DNA from: Myxococcales bacterium
Lineage (GTDB): Bacteria > Myxococcota_A > Polyangia > Polyangiales > Polyangiaceae
Assembly (NCBI GenBank): GCA_016706225.1
Contig: JADJKB010000003.1
Span: forward strand, 186,001 to 250,000
Direction of reading: 5' to 3'
Length of the DNA stretch: 64,000 bases
The notes beneath the pieces are model-generated. The model was not told the DNA's origin, did not search any database, and saw only the letters and a program-made list of their open reading frames with translations. This document shows, piece by piece, positions 49,986-58,654 of this stretch. The position numbers were made by a program, and so were the translations under genes. How positions within the stretch are numbered: position 1 is the stretch's first letter; every line of letters starts with the position of its first letter.

Positions 49986-50570
49986 ATGGCTGCCGGGCGG
50001 ATCAAAGGCAACGCGTTCCGCGAGTTTCTCGTCTGGTACGCCGAGCACTCCGGCACGGAGGCGTTGCGGGCGGCCTTCGACGCCCTGCCGGAGCGGCTGC
50101 AAAGCGAAGTCGATCCGAGACGCCCGGGGTTGGGGGTGCTGCCATCGGTCTGGTACCCCATCGAGCTGGTGCACGCGCTGCTGGATACCGCGTGTGCAGG
50201 ACTCTCCGACGAAGAGCTGGACGACTTCGCTCGGCAAGCGGCCAGGGCCACCATTTCGCGCATGATGAAGGGCCTGCAGCGGGCCGTGTTCTCATTGCTA
50301 GTTTCACCCCGCCGCTACCCGAAGGTGATCAACTCCCTGTGGGGGCTGAGCTACGACACCGGCAGGGTGCAGGTCATCGAGCTGTCGTCCACGTCGCACG
50401 AGGGCGTCATCACGGAGTGGCTCGGTCACCATCCGATGATTTGCAGGATGAACCACCTCTCGAAACTGCACATCTACGCCGCGATGGGCTGTCGTGACGT
50501 CAGCGTGGAGCTCACCCGCTGTGTGTCTCGAGGCGACCCCGATTGCCGCTCGGTCGTGCGCTGGGCTTGA
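49986..50570 (+). CDS. Conserved hypothetical protein, V4R-like C-terminus, 194 aa
   Basis: Cytoplasmic, helical N-terminal half (KGNAFREFLVWYAEHSG, LRAAFDALPERLQSEV, WYPIELVHALLD). The second half has strands and ends with ELTRCVSRGDPDCRSVVRW. The pattern C-x-x-x-G-D-P-x-C near the end is typical of V4R and heme-NO-binding-like domains, and the layout resembles the myxobacterial DUF2378 family. This assignment is by eye and uncertain. It is likely a small sensory or regulatory protein. A TATCTT box lies 9 bases before the ATG. Confidence 0.6.
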   Translation: MAAGRIKGNAFREFLVWYAEHSGTEALRAAFDALPERLQSEVDPRRPGLGVLPSVWYPIELVHALLDTACAGLSDEELDDFARQAARATISRMMKGLQRAVFSLLVSPRRYPKVINSLWGLSYDTGRVQVIELSSTSHEGVITEWLGHHPMICRMNHLSKLHIYAAMGCRDVSVELTRCVSRGDPDCRSVVRWA

Positions 50571-50586
50571 AGCACGACCGACGCCG

Positions 50587-50964
50587 CTAGGACGAGCTCT
50601 TCTGCGCAGCGCCCGTCTGCCCGTGCGGCTGGGTTCCACCGCTGGGCTGGGTTCCGCCGCCCGGCTGGGCGTTGTCCTCTTGGTCCGGGTCATCACCCCA
50701 GGGATATGGCGTCGGCCCTCCGCTCGGGTCGTCGTCGGTATTCCAAGGGTATGGGGTTGGCCCGCTCGGGTCGTCCGATCCGGACACGATGAGGCCCCGA
50801 GGATTGCCGAGCTCGCCCACTCCAGGCTCCGGGCTCGGGTCTTCGCTTCCGAGCTCGGAGGCCACCTCGCCGGCGCCCTCCGACGACGGATCGTCCGCGC
50901 TCACTGCGCATCCCCCAAGGCCCAAGGCCAGGCCCACCAAACAGAAACCCACTAGCTGTTTCAT
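50587..50964 (-). CDS. Lipoprotein with PTPYPW repeats, 125 aa
   Basis: The signal peptide MKQLVGFCLVGLALGLGGC has a lipobox at Cys19. The mature 106 residues are disordered-looking and acidic, with two copies of an unusual motif: DDPSGPTPYPWNTD (residues 64-77) and DDPSGGPTPYPWGD (78-91, shifted by one Gly). Short GGTQP repeats and a Ser-rich end follow. ATG at 50964 overlaps the stop of the sigma-54 activator gene as ATGA, so the two are one transcription and translation unit. No homology is known to me. It could be a surface-displayed ligand, a signal peptide source, or an anchor. Confidence 0.7.
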   Translation of the reverse strand: MKQLVGFCLVGLALGLGGCAVSADDPSSEGAGEVASELGSEDPSPEPGVGELGNPRGLIVSGSDDPSGPTPYPWNTDDDPSGGPTPYPWGDDPDQEDNAQPGGGTQPSGGTQPHGQTGAAQKSSS

Positions 50965-53900
50965 GACGGATCCTCCGTCCCGTTGACCAGGAAGCCATAC
51001 TGTTTGACTAGCTGGCTGAGCCGCGGACGCTTCATTCCCAGAAGCGTCGCCGCCCGTGTGATGTTCCCACCCGCGTCTTCCAGCGCGCGTTCGATGCACT
51101 CGCGCTCGATGTTGCGTTTCAAGTCGGACAGGCTCGTCGAGCCTTGCCGGATCTCTCGATAAGCGACCTCGGTCACCGGCACTCCGGCGCTGCTGGATGA
51201 GCCGCCGGGCGCAGCGGCCCTCAGAGCGGTCGAGTCGCGGCGAACCGACTGCGGCTCGAGCGCCAGTTTCCGCAGGGCTTCGACGTGCTCGACGAAGTCC
51301 TGAACATCGAGCACTTCACGCTCGGAAAGCACCGACACGGCGCGCAGCGCGTTCTCGAGCTCCCGCACGTTGCCGGGCCAACGGTGGCGCCCCAAGAGCT
51401 CGATGGCCTCTCGCGTCAGGCTCTTCGCGGCCTCGCCGCGCTCCCGCGCGATGCGCTCGAGAATCGCGTCGCACAAGAGTGGAAGGTCCGAGAGCCGCTC
51501 GCGCAGCGACGGCACTTCGAGATTGATTCCGCTCAGACGGTAGTAGAGATCCTCCCGGAACTGGCCACGCTCCACCAGGGTCCGAAGATCACGATGGGTC
51601 GCGCAGACGATCCTGACGTCCACGGCGATCGGGGCGCTCCCGCCCACTCGCTCGATGCGACGCTCCTCCAAGACACGCAGGAGCGCGACCTGGGTGCGCG
51701 GCGAAATGTCCCCGATCTCGTCGAGGAACAGCGTTCCACCGTTGGCCCGCTCGAAACGGCCGCGGCGCCTGGAGCTTGCCCCGGTGAAGGCTCCCTTCTC
51801 GTGCCCGAACAGTTCGCTGAGCAGCAAGGACTCGACGAGGGCCGCACAGTTCACGCGCACGAGGGGCCCCCGAGCACGCTGGCTGTGGCCATGAATGAGC
51901 TCGGAGATCAGCTCTTTGCCGGTCCCGCTCTCACCGTGGATCAAGACAGTCGCATCACTCGGTCCGACCCTTCCAAGAGAGTCGAGCAACGCGCGCACGC
52001 TGGGGTGTTTGCCGACGTAGACTATTTCGCCCGCTGCCTGGCGGGGCGCCTGACTCGGCAACCGCAGGGACACCGGCTCGCTCTCCGACTCCGGCGCATC
52101 GACCACGGCCCGTTCCAGCCGCGCGAGATGCATCAGCGCCGGACGGGCGAGATACGCCTCGCGTACGTGACCCGAGAGCGATCGCAGCACGTCGTCGACG
52201 AGCGCTCGCGCCGCCGCGAGGTGGGTCTGCGCCGCCAGGTCGTCCGCCTCGGAGAGAGCGATTTCGGCGCTGAGCACGTGGGCCTGCCGGGCCAGCTCCT
52301 CGTCGCCGGCCTCGTGGGTCGCGGCAACCGCGTGCTCCGCGGCGGCTCGGGCCGGTCGACCCTGGGCCCGGAGTGACAGGGCCTCGAGCAGAGCAACCTC
52401 CGCGTGATCGTAGGGTGTGGCGGCCAGGGCCCGCGCACGTCCGATCTCGACCTCGGCTCGCCCGACCGCCCCGTCGTCCAGAGCGACTCGGGCTGCAACA
52501 CGGTGGCACTCACCCAACTTGTCACCGTCGCTGGACATCGCCGCCGAGCGGAGCGCACTGCGCACGTCGCGTTCGGCTTCCGGCGTCCGCCGGAGCGCCA
52601 GGTGAACCTGCGCCGAAGCCAGGGCAATTTCAGCGGCGCGGGAGCCGGGCGCGCCCGGCCCGAGGGCGTGCCGACCGAAGCGCAGCGCCTGCTCCGCCTG
52701 CTCCAGCAAGCCCAGGCGTAGGCGCAGCTCGACGATGTTGGAGATGTCTCGGGCGAAGTTCAGACGGTCACCGACCCGACGGTGCGCGGCAATCGTACGT
52801 TCGAGGAGCTCGAGTGCGTGTCCGTAGTCGTGACGCTCGATGGCGAGCACCGCGAGGTTGCTGAGCGCGAAGCCGACCGCGCGCCGCTCACCACGGGCCT
52901 GGGCATCGCTGAGCACCTGCGCGAGCATGGCGCGAGCGGGCTCGGATGCTCCGCGTGACAGCAGCGCAATCGCGCGATTCACCCGCGCCCGCAGCTCGGC
53001 GGTGGAGTCGCCGTTCCCGATCGCTTCACACTCGTCGGCAGCAAAATGCGCGTCCGCCGTCGCCCATTCGCCGCGGGCGAGGAGCAGCTTGCCGAGCAAG
53101 TTCCGCGCGGCCAGGCGCACCGACGCGGTCTGCGCCGAGCTCTGGACACACTGGGCGATCTCCGCAGCCTCCGTCAGCTCACCGGCGGCGTAGCGTACCT
53201 CGCCGATCTGGACACTCGCGGCCCACTTGGCCTCGTCATCGTCGGACAGGTCGCGAGCCCGCTCGAGGGCGGCGAAGGCCGAGACCAGATCACCCCGCGC
53301 CAGGGCGGCGCGGCCGAGCACGAATGCCGCGCGGGCCGGCTGCTCCGCGCATCCAATCCGTTGAGCCCACGCCAGCCCGACGTCGGCATCCCCGAGCTCC
53401 AGCGCCAACTCGGCGCCGCGCAGGCGCGCGTCGCTCGCAGCCGTTTCCGGCGCTGTGTCCAGGAGCGCGCCAAACCTGGCCCAGAGGCTGGCGCGGAACG
53501 CGCCATCGTCAACCGAGTTGAGCGCCGAATGCATGGCGCTCTCGGCAGGGCCGAGTTGACCCAATCCCGCCCAGAGCTCGGCGCTCCTGGCGAATCCCAG
53601 CGCGTCGCGGGGAAGCAGGCGCGCCATCGCCGCGGCGACCCGCTCAGCGAGCTCGCGCGGGGCGGCGGACGGGTTCGGGATGCGAGCGACGGAGATCAAT
53701 TCGTCCCGCACCGAGACGAGTCCGCGTCGTATGAGGAGCTCGAGATCTGCTGCTGCTCCGAGCTCGGCAACTCCCGACACGGGCCAGGCCCGATGCGCGA
53801 GCGAGAGGCACGCAAACAACTCCCGCGCGGAAGCCGGGAGCTCCGCGAGCAACTCTTCGGGCTGGCGGCCTTCACCTCGCTCTGCGCCGTCCATCCAAGC

Positions 53901-54470
53901 GTTGAGGTCGGAGAGTTTCGAGTGCGCGGCCCGACTGCGCGCGGCCGCCACTGCTTCCCACCAACGAGCGAGGGCTGCGCCGTCGAGCTCCGCGGGGATG
54001 TCGAGCACGTCGAGTGTCGAACCCGGGAGAGCGCGCGGCATCAGGATGATGAACAGCGCACCCCCGCGTCGATCGGCTACGGCACTCGCGATTGCGTCGT
54101 CCCATGCACTCTCGCTGCCGAGCGCGACGAGCAAGACGGCGCTCACGCCGCTCGCGGCGCTGACCAAGAGATCAGCCGCGGCATCGACGTCGTGTGGCAA
54201 GTTCGCGAGACCCAGCCGCAGCGCTGCATCGCGCCACGGACTCTCCGCGTGCAGGTCGGCACGCACCACGCGCCGGCCGATTGCCTCGGCGCGGCGCTCG
54301 ACGTGAGCCGAAATCGCCTCGAAGCCGGCCTCGGCGCTCGTGACTCGCAGCACGCCGTGGGCGTCCCGGGTTTGCACACGCTCGTCGAGCAGCATGAAGC
54401 CGGAGCAGGCCGCATTCGGCTGCGCCGACAGGCCCCCGTCCAGTCGTTCCGCAAGAAGTGCCAAGACCAC
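50961..54470 (-). CDS. Sigma-54-dependent activator with TPR-like region and Fis-type helix-turn-helix
   Basis: 1,169 aa. The first 260 residues are an unassigned sensor or NTPase-like region (AVLLVALGSESAWDD, GGALFIILMPRA). Residues about 270-780 are TPR-type helical repeats (GRAALARGDLVSAFAALERA, AVLAIERHDYGHALELLERT). The sigma-54 AAA+ domain has Walker A HGESGTGKELI, the essential GAFTGA loop near residue 892, GGTLFLDEIGDIS, and REDLYYRL. The C-terminal Fis HTH is ECIERALEDAGGNITRAATL. It lacks a receiver domain, so it is probably controlled by partner binding to the TPR part. GTG at 54470 is uncertain: the promoter here would start transcription at about this codon. ATG at 54395 is an alternative. 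Confidence 0.9.
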   Translation of the reverse strand: MVLALLAERLDGGLSAQPNAACSGFMLLDERVQTRDAHGVLRVTSAEAGFEAISAHVERRAEAIGRRVVRADLHAESPWRDAALRLGLANLPHDVDAAADLLVSAASGVSAVLLVALGSESAWDDAIASAVADRRGGALFIILMPRALPGSTLDVLDIPAELDGAALARWWEAVAAARSRAAHSKLSDLNAWMDGAERGEGRQPEELLAELPASARELFACLSLAHRAWPVSGVAELGAAADLELLIRRGLVSVRDELISVARIPNPSAAPRELAERVAAAMARLLPRDALGFARSAELWAGLGQLGPAESAMHSALNSVDDGAFRASLWARFGALLDTAPETAASDARLRGAELALELGDADVGLAWAQRIGCAEQPARAAFVLGRAALARGDLVSAFAALERARDLSDDDEAKWAASVQIGEVRYAAGELTEAAEIAQCVQSSAQTASVRLAARNLLGKLLLARGEWATADAHFAADECEAIGNGDSTAELRARVNRAIALLSRGASEPARAMLAQVLSDAQARGERRAVGFALSNLAVLAIERHDYGHALELLERTIAAHRRVGDRLNFARDISNIVELRLRLGLLEQAEQALRFGRHALGPGAPGSRAAEIALASAQVHLALRRTPEAERDVRSALRSAAMSSDGDKLGECHRVAARVALDDGAVGRAEVEIGRARALAATPYDHAEVALLEALSLRAQGRPARAAAEHAVAATHEAGDEELARQAHVLSAEIALSEADDLAAQTHLAAARALVDDVLRSLSGHVREAYLARPALMHLARLERAVVDAPESESEPVSLRLPSQAPRQAAGEIVYVGKHPSVRALLDSLGRVGPSDATVLIHGESGTGKELISELIHGHSQRARGPLVRVNCAALVESLLLSELFGHEKGAFTGASSRRRGRFERANGGTLFLDEIGDISPRTQVALLRVLEERRIERVGGSAPIAVDVRIVCATHRDLRTLVERGQFREDLYYRLSGINLEVPSLRERLSDLPLLCDAILERIARERGEAAKSLTREAIELLGRHRWPGNVRELENALRAVSVLSEREVLDVQDFVEHVEALRKLALEPQSVRRDSTALRAAAPGGSSSSAGVPVTEVAYREIRQGSTSLSDLKRNIERECIERALEDAGGNITRAATLLGMKRPRLSQLVKQYGFLVNGTEDPS

Positions 54471-54473
54471 CCA

Positions 54474-54502
54474 AACCTACCCGCGAACCGGCCGGTCGGC
54501 AA
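54474..54502 (-). promoter_or_regulatory. Promoter of the sigma-54 activator gene
   Basis: Minus strand: TTGCCG (54502-54497), 17-base spacer, TAGGTT (54479-54474). It matches in both hexamers and spacing the sigma-70 type promoter of the metalloprotease gene. Transcription would start near 54467, within the first codons, which makes the true start codon uncertain. Upstream, A/T-rich DNA (54516-54552) contains GATTATTTCGG and TTTTCAGGGATTTTCAGG repeats. Confidence 0.5.
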
Positions 54503-54568
54503 CGCGAAGACAGCCGATTATTTCGGTAATTTTCAGGGATTTTCAGGCAACAGAGGAATCCGCTCGGG

Positions 54569-55402
54569 TCATACGCGGCGGCGGCCCGGAGCGGGCGGAG
54601 AGAGGGCCTGGCGGATGGCACGTTGCGCCGCGGGGGTGGCCTCGCCGATGGCCGCGGCCAGAGGCAGCTGAGCCAAGCCAAGGGCTCGGTATAATCCAGT
54701 TATTTCGCTACCTTGGCGCTCAAGCTGGCGCAGGTGTTTGGCCACCGTAGCGGCGTCGCCGCGGCGGATGGGCCCGGTGAGCGCGGTCGGAAGCCCGAGT
54801 TTGAGCAGATTCTCCGCCACCGTCCGCAGCAACACCCCAAGTGCCGGGGTCACCTCGCCCGCGGGAGCGCCCGCGGCGACCAGCTCGTGCGCAGCGGTGG
54901 CAGCGAGGGCGACCGCGCCGTTGGAGACCAGCGCCGCGAGGGCATGATAACGCTCCGCCGAAACGCTTGGCCAGCTCCTGGGCACACAGCCCAGCGCCCG
55001 CCCGAGGCGCCGCGCGCGGCTGACCGCCACGCGGTCGCCGGCGACCAGCAGCAGCGCGCCGTCGAAGTCGGGGAAGCGCTTCGTCGACGCAAAACTCACC
55101 AGCGGATGAGCGGATCCCACACCCGCCGAACGACCGCGAAGCGGCGCGAGCACGTCGGGACCGAGTGCTCCCGCGACGTGGACCACGGCAGCAGCCAGCG
55201 CTGGCTTCGCGTGCCGAGCCAGGCGCCGCGCGACGTTTGGCAAGGCGTCGTCGCGCACCGCCAGCACGATCAGCTCGACGTCACTGGCGACGCGCGGCCA
55301 CTTACCCCGGGCAGCGTGCAGTCGTACGGTGTGCTGCCTGTGTTTCAGCTTGGCAAACAGCGCGCGACCGACCTTGCCGCGTCCAATGATGACGACGTTC
55401 AT
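54569..55402 (-). CDS. DUF2520-type NAD(P)-binding protein
   Basis: 277 aa. The Rossmann start is VVIIGRGKVGRALFAKLKHR; LIVLAVRDDALPNVARRLA and VGSAHPLVSFAS follow, the latter typical of the Rossmann-like/DUF2520 pair (ProC-like dehydrogenases of unknown substrate). The C-terminal half is the helical DUF2520 domain (AERYHALAALVSNGAVALAA, ALTGPIRRGDAATVAKHL). ATG at 55402 overlaps the nadD stop as ATGA, so it is translationally coupled. Genome contexts of this family often include pantothenate or folate genes; here the partner is nadD. Confidence 0.85.
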   Translation of the reverse strand: MNVVIIGRGKVGRALFAKLKHRQHTVRLHAARGKWPRVASDVELIVLAVRDDALPNVARRLARHAKPALAAAVVHVAGALGPDVLAPLRGRSAGVGSAHPLVSFASTKRFPDFDGALLLVAGDRVAVSRARRLGRALGCVPRSWPSVSAERYHALAALVSNGAVALAATAAHELVAAGAPAGEVTPALGVLLRTVAENLLKLGLPTALTGPIRRGDAATVAKHLRQLERQGSEITGLYRALGLAQLPLAAAIGEATPAAQRAIRQALSPPAPGRRRV

Positions 55403-55971
55403 CGATACAGCCCACGCTCGTCGATGTACGCGAGCACGTCGCGCGGCACCAGCGCGCGCAGGCGGATGTCTCGAGCGGCGTTCGCGGTAGCTCCGAGCAG
55501 TCCGCGCACTTCGGTGGAAGAGACCTCGGGCAACAACGCCAGTGGCGCGGACGGGTGGGGAAACCCCGCGCGCCCGAGCACCAACGGTGGCGCGAGGCGC
55601 TCGATACGCTCGAACGCACGCCACTTGTCGCGTTCGTGGAGCACGTCCGATCCAATCACCAGTCTGAGCGCCCACTCGGGGTGCTCCTCGGCCAGTCGCT
55701 CGAGCGTCTGGAGCGTGAAGCTGGGCGTCGGAAGCTCCGCTTCGACCGCAGAGACCCGCACGCGGGGCAACCAGCCGAAGGCCAGGCGGCAGAGCTCCAC
55801 GCGTTCGACGAAAGGCGCGAGATCCTTGCTGAATGCGTGCTCGAACACCGGCACCACGAGCAGCTCCTGAATGCCCCCGAACGCCAGCGTGTAGGTGACG
55901 GCGAGCACGTGCGCGACGTGCGGGGGATTGAAGCTGCCGCCGAAGATCGCGACCGGCGTGCGCGCCGTCAT
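55399..55971 (-). CDS. nadD: Nicotinate-nucleotide adenylyltransferase
   Basis: 190 aa. Adds AMP to nicotinate mononucleotide in NAD synthesis. It has the nucleotidyltransferase start VAIFGGSFNPPHVAHVLAV with the HxGH-like PPHVAH, then LRLVIGSDVLHERDKW, and VSSTEVRGLL matching the ISSTxIR motif near the end. A normal C-terminus (DVLAYIDERGLY) is present. Both ends overlap neighbours by four bases (ATGA), placing it inside a three-gene operon. Confidence 0.93.
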   Translation of the reverse strand: MTARTPVAIFGGSFNPPHVAHVLAVTYTLAFGGIQELLVVPVFEHAFSKDLAPFVERVELCRLAFGWLPRVRVSAVEAELPTPSFTLQTLERLAEEHPEWALRLVIGSDVLHERDKWRAFERIERLAPPLVLGRAGFPHPSAPLALLPEVSSTEVRGLLGATANAARDIRLRALVPRDVLAYIDERGLYR

Positions 55972-56573
55972 GGCTGGACCTTGAGCTTGCCGGACACACT
56001 CGCGACCAGGCGCTCGCTGCGGACCTCACGGCACTCTCCGTCATAAAGCGAGAGCTCCACTCCGTTCGGTCCGTCTTCGAGCAGCATGACCCCGAAATCT
56101 CCGAGCGGACCCGGCGAGAGAAACCAGCGGCTGCCGATCGACTTGATCATCGGCTCGGGGCTCTTGCCGAAGATCAGGTACGTCGCCGAGGCAATGTCGT
56201 CCTCGTCGAGCAACGCCTTGTCGTGGATCATCACCGCGACCTTGCCGTTCAGGAGCTCGACGAGGCGCGTGTCAGCGCCGGGCAATGCACCAAACACCAT
56301 CAGCGCGAGCCGCTCGCGCTCGGCCTCGAGAAAGGCGTCAATCTCGGGGGGGCTAGCCGCCTCGCAGCGGGCCGCAGCCCGCTGCCAGAGTGCGCCGACA
56401 CCCGGGTCGTCCCCCACCGCCTTCGACGCCAGCTCACCAACGACACGTTCGAGCGCCGAGTCGAAGCCGAGGTACACCGCCCGGTGCACCGCGCGCTCCT
56501 TGGACAAGAAGCGAACCGCTCGCTCGAGGAGGTCGTCCTGTTCGTCGGCAGGGCCAATCAGGCCAAGGCGCAT
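55968..56573 (-). CDS. Conserved hypothetical protein upstream of nadD, 201 aa
   Basis: ATG at 56573; a longer frame to 56663 overlaps the divergent gene and is rejected. Residues 1-20 (MRLGLIGPADEQDDLLERAV) look like the start of an alpha/beta fold, and a helix-rich middle (ALERVVGELASKAVGDDPG, IDAFLEAERERLALM) leads to a beta-rich end (VAVMIHDKALL, FGVMLLEDGPNGVELSLYD). No known family. It is the first gene of the nadD operon, overlapping nadD by ATGA. A role in NAD metabolism is only suggested by position. Confidence 0.75.
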   Translation of the reverse strand: MRLGLIGPADEQDDLLERAVRFLSKERAVHRAVYLGFDSALERVVGELASKAVGDDPGVGALWQRAAARCEAASPPEIDAFLEAERERLALMVFGALPGADTRLVELLNGKVAVMIHDKALLDEDDIASATYLIFGKSPEPMIKSIGSRWFLSPGPLGDFGVMLLEDGPNGVELSLYDGECREVRSERLVASVSGKLKVQP

Positions 56574-56656
56574 GATCTTCGAACACGGTAGTTCAAGACG
56601 CGTCGAGTGAGACGGACATTCCTCGCTCGCAGCATCTCGGCTAGGCTCTCTGGTCG

Positions 56657-57922
56657 ATGCCATCGCGGCTGAAATCCCTCGAAAACCCGGTGGAAATTAG
56701 CCACGACGGCGCCGTGGTTCCGGCCGAGCGCGGTGAGCCGCTGGCCGTCGCGTTGATCGCGGCCGATCGCCTGCCGCTGGCCCGCAGTCCCAAACTTCAC
56801 CGACCCCGTGGGCCGTACTGTCTCCGAGGCGGCTGTGACGGTTGCCTGGCGCGTGTCGACGGAGTGCCGAACGTGATGACGTGTCTGCGTGCCACTCGCG
56901 GCGGCGAGGTGATCGAGACCCAGAACGTACTCGGCACACGGGAGCTCGATGCGCTGCGGGCCGCAGACTTCCTGTTCCCGAAGGGAATCGACCACCACCG
57001 CTTGTTCGCCGGCATCCGCGGCGTATCCGCGGTCGTGCAGAGCTTCGCGCGCCGGGTCGCGGGGCTCGGCACTCTTCCCGCCAACGTCGAACCCAGCCGA
57101 CCGGCGACACGACGCGAGCTCGAAGTCTTGGTCATCGGCGGAGGCCTCGCGGGACTGTCGGCGCTCGCGGCGCTCGATGCCCGGGCCTGGCTCGTCGACG
57201 ACGGACCCAGCATCGGCGGAGCTGCCCGCGCGCTCTCACCCGAGCGCCTGGGCGAGCTTTCGGCCCGAGCCACGGCCAATGGCGGAACGCTGGCAGCGCG
57301 TACCACGGCCATCGCACTCTACCGCGAGCCGGAGCGCCCGGACGGGCGGATGCACGTCATCGCGTTGGGCCCCGAAGGGGCCACGCTGTTCGTGCCGCGG
57401 GTCGTCATCCTGGCGACTGGCCGCCACGAGCCGGTGCCGGCGTTCGGTGAGAACGAGCTCCCCGGCGTATACTCTGCGCACGCGGCGCTCGCGCTGTGGC
57501 GGGCAGGCGTCACGCTCGGCAAACGCGTCGCCGTCGTCGGCGGCGGCGCGGCCGCAGACCGCTACGCCGAGTTGGTTGCGGAGCAGACTGCGATCGTGCG
57601 CTTCGAAGAAACCGAGGTGGTTCGCGCGCGAGGACGCTCGAAGGTGTCTGGGCTCGTGCTCACCGGGGAGAAGAGCGAACGGAACGAGCGGGTCGAGGCC
57701 ATCGTGCTCGGGGGCCGTGGCTCACCGGCCCTGGAGCTGGCGATCCAGGCAGGCGCCTCGGCCGAATTCGACGCCCTCGAAGCATATCGGCTGCGCGTCG
57801 ACGCCGACGGACTGGTCGCGCCTGGGGTGCTCGCAGCGGGCAGCTTGGTCGGAGACGACGATGCGGCCGTTGCCGGCGCCCGCGCTGCTTCCCGAGCAAA
57901 ACAGCTGCTCGGAGCCGGCTGA
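56657..57922 (+). CDS. Single-chain 2Fe-2S and FAD oxidoreductase (HcnA/HcnB-like fusion)
   Basis: 421 aa. Residues 10-95 are a Fer2_4-type ferredoxin domain; Cys55, Cys60, Cys63 and Cys76 (YCLRGGCDGC ... MTC) are the cluster ligands. Residues about 155-420 are a pyridine nucleotide-disulfide-type FAD domain (LEVLVIGGGLAGLSALAAL, VILATGRHEPVPAFGENELPG in part, VAVVGGGAAADRYAELV). HcnA and HcnB (glycine to cyanide), opine oxidases, and the alpha chain of sarcosine oxidase use the same two modules. Here both are in one short chain and there is no HcnC-like partner gene nearby. The amine substrate is inferred. TAGGCT lies 9 bases before the ATG. Confidence 0.8.
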   Translation: MPSRLKSLENPVEISHDGAVVPAERGEPLAVALIAADRLPLARSPKLHRPRGPYCLRGGCDGCLARVDGVPNVMTCLRATRGGEVIETQNVLGTRELDALRAADFLFPKGIDHHRLFAGIRGVSAVVQSFARRVAGLGTLPANVEPSRPATRRELEVLVIGGGLAGLSALAALDARAWLVDDGPSIGGAARALSPERLGELSARATANGGTLAARTTAIALYREPERPDGRMHVIALGPEGATLFVPRVVILATGRHEPVPAFGENELPGVYSAHAALALWRAGVTLGKRVAVVGGGAAADRYAELVAEQTAIVRFEETEVVRARGRSKVSGLVLTGEKSERNERVEAIVLGGRGSPALELAIQAGASAEFDALEAYRLRVDADGLVAPGVLAAGSLVGDDDAAVAGARAASRAKQLLGAG

Positions 57923-57925
57923 GGG

Positions 57926-58654
57926 TCAGCCTTCGATCAGCGTCCCGAACAGCGCGAGCCCACCGCTCACGAACACGACGTCGAACACACCCATCAGTTT
58001 GAAATAGTCTCCGAGCTCCGAAATCGGCGCGCCGCCGAGCAGCTCTCGCGTGGCGGCCACCGACGCGAGCAGGGTCGGGGCGAGCAGCGGCAAGAGCACG
58101 ATGGCGAGCAGCAGGTCCCGGGCGCGAGTCCGCACCGTCATCGAGCCGAACAGGGTCCCCGTGGCCGCGAGGCCCGGGGTCGAGAGCAAGCAGATGAGCA
58201 AGAGCCCCGGACCGACGACCGTCAGATCGATGGAGAAGAGCAGCGCGCTCAGCGGCAGCACGACCAGCTCGACCACACCCAAGAAAGCGACGAGCCCCAT
58301 GGCCTTGCCGAGGAAGAGCGCGGCCCGCGACAGCGGCGCCACCAGCAGCCCCGCCAGCGCACCCTCCTCCCGTTCGCGTTGCCAGGCCCGCCCCAACGCC
58401 AGCACGGCGGCAAACGCGATCGACAGCCACATGGTGCCCGCGGCGACGAGGCGCTTGGAAGCGGGTCCGCCGTAGAACGAAAACGACGCGATGATCACGA
58501 CGAGCAAGGCGAAGAACGCGCTCGTGGTCACGACCTCGCCGCTCTGAAGCTCGATCAGCAAGTCCTTCTTCAGGATCAAGAATGCCTGCGAGAAAAAACC
58601 CGGAGGCCGCGGTGGCGCCTGGGATCGCGTGGACGAGGCGGCGGCTACCGACAT
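57926..58654 (-). CDS. ccmB: Heme exporter protein B (CcmB)
   Basis: 242 aa, six transmembrane helices. Family features: FLILKKDLLIELQSGEVVTTSAFFALLVVIIASF at the start (in part), REREEGALAGLLVAPLSRAALFLGK, GLAATGTLFGSM, and ARDLLLAIVLLPLLAPTLLA. CcmB is the permease of the CcmABCD system for cytochrome c maturation. None of ccmA, ccmC or other ccm genes is in the window. The start at 58654 precedes a short Ala/Ser/Pro segment. It ends three bases from the convergent oxidoreductase gene. Confidence 0.88.
   Translation of the reverse strand: MSVAAASSTRSQAPPRPPGFFSQAFLILKKDLLIELQSGEVVTTSAFFALLVVIIASFSFYGGPASKRLVAAGTMWLSIAFAAVLALGRAWQREREEGALAGLLVAPLSRAALFLGKAMGLVAFLGVVELVVLPLSALLFSIDLTVVGPGLLLICLLSTPGLAATGTLFGSMTVRTRARDLLLAIVLLPLLAPTLLASVAATRELLGGAPISELGDYFKLMGVFDVVFVSGGLALFGTLIEG

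Noticed and set aside
53046..54671. 541-codon frame antisense to the sigma-54 activator gene
   Set aside because: No domain, Arg-rich; it spans the activator's promoter.
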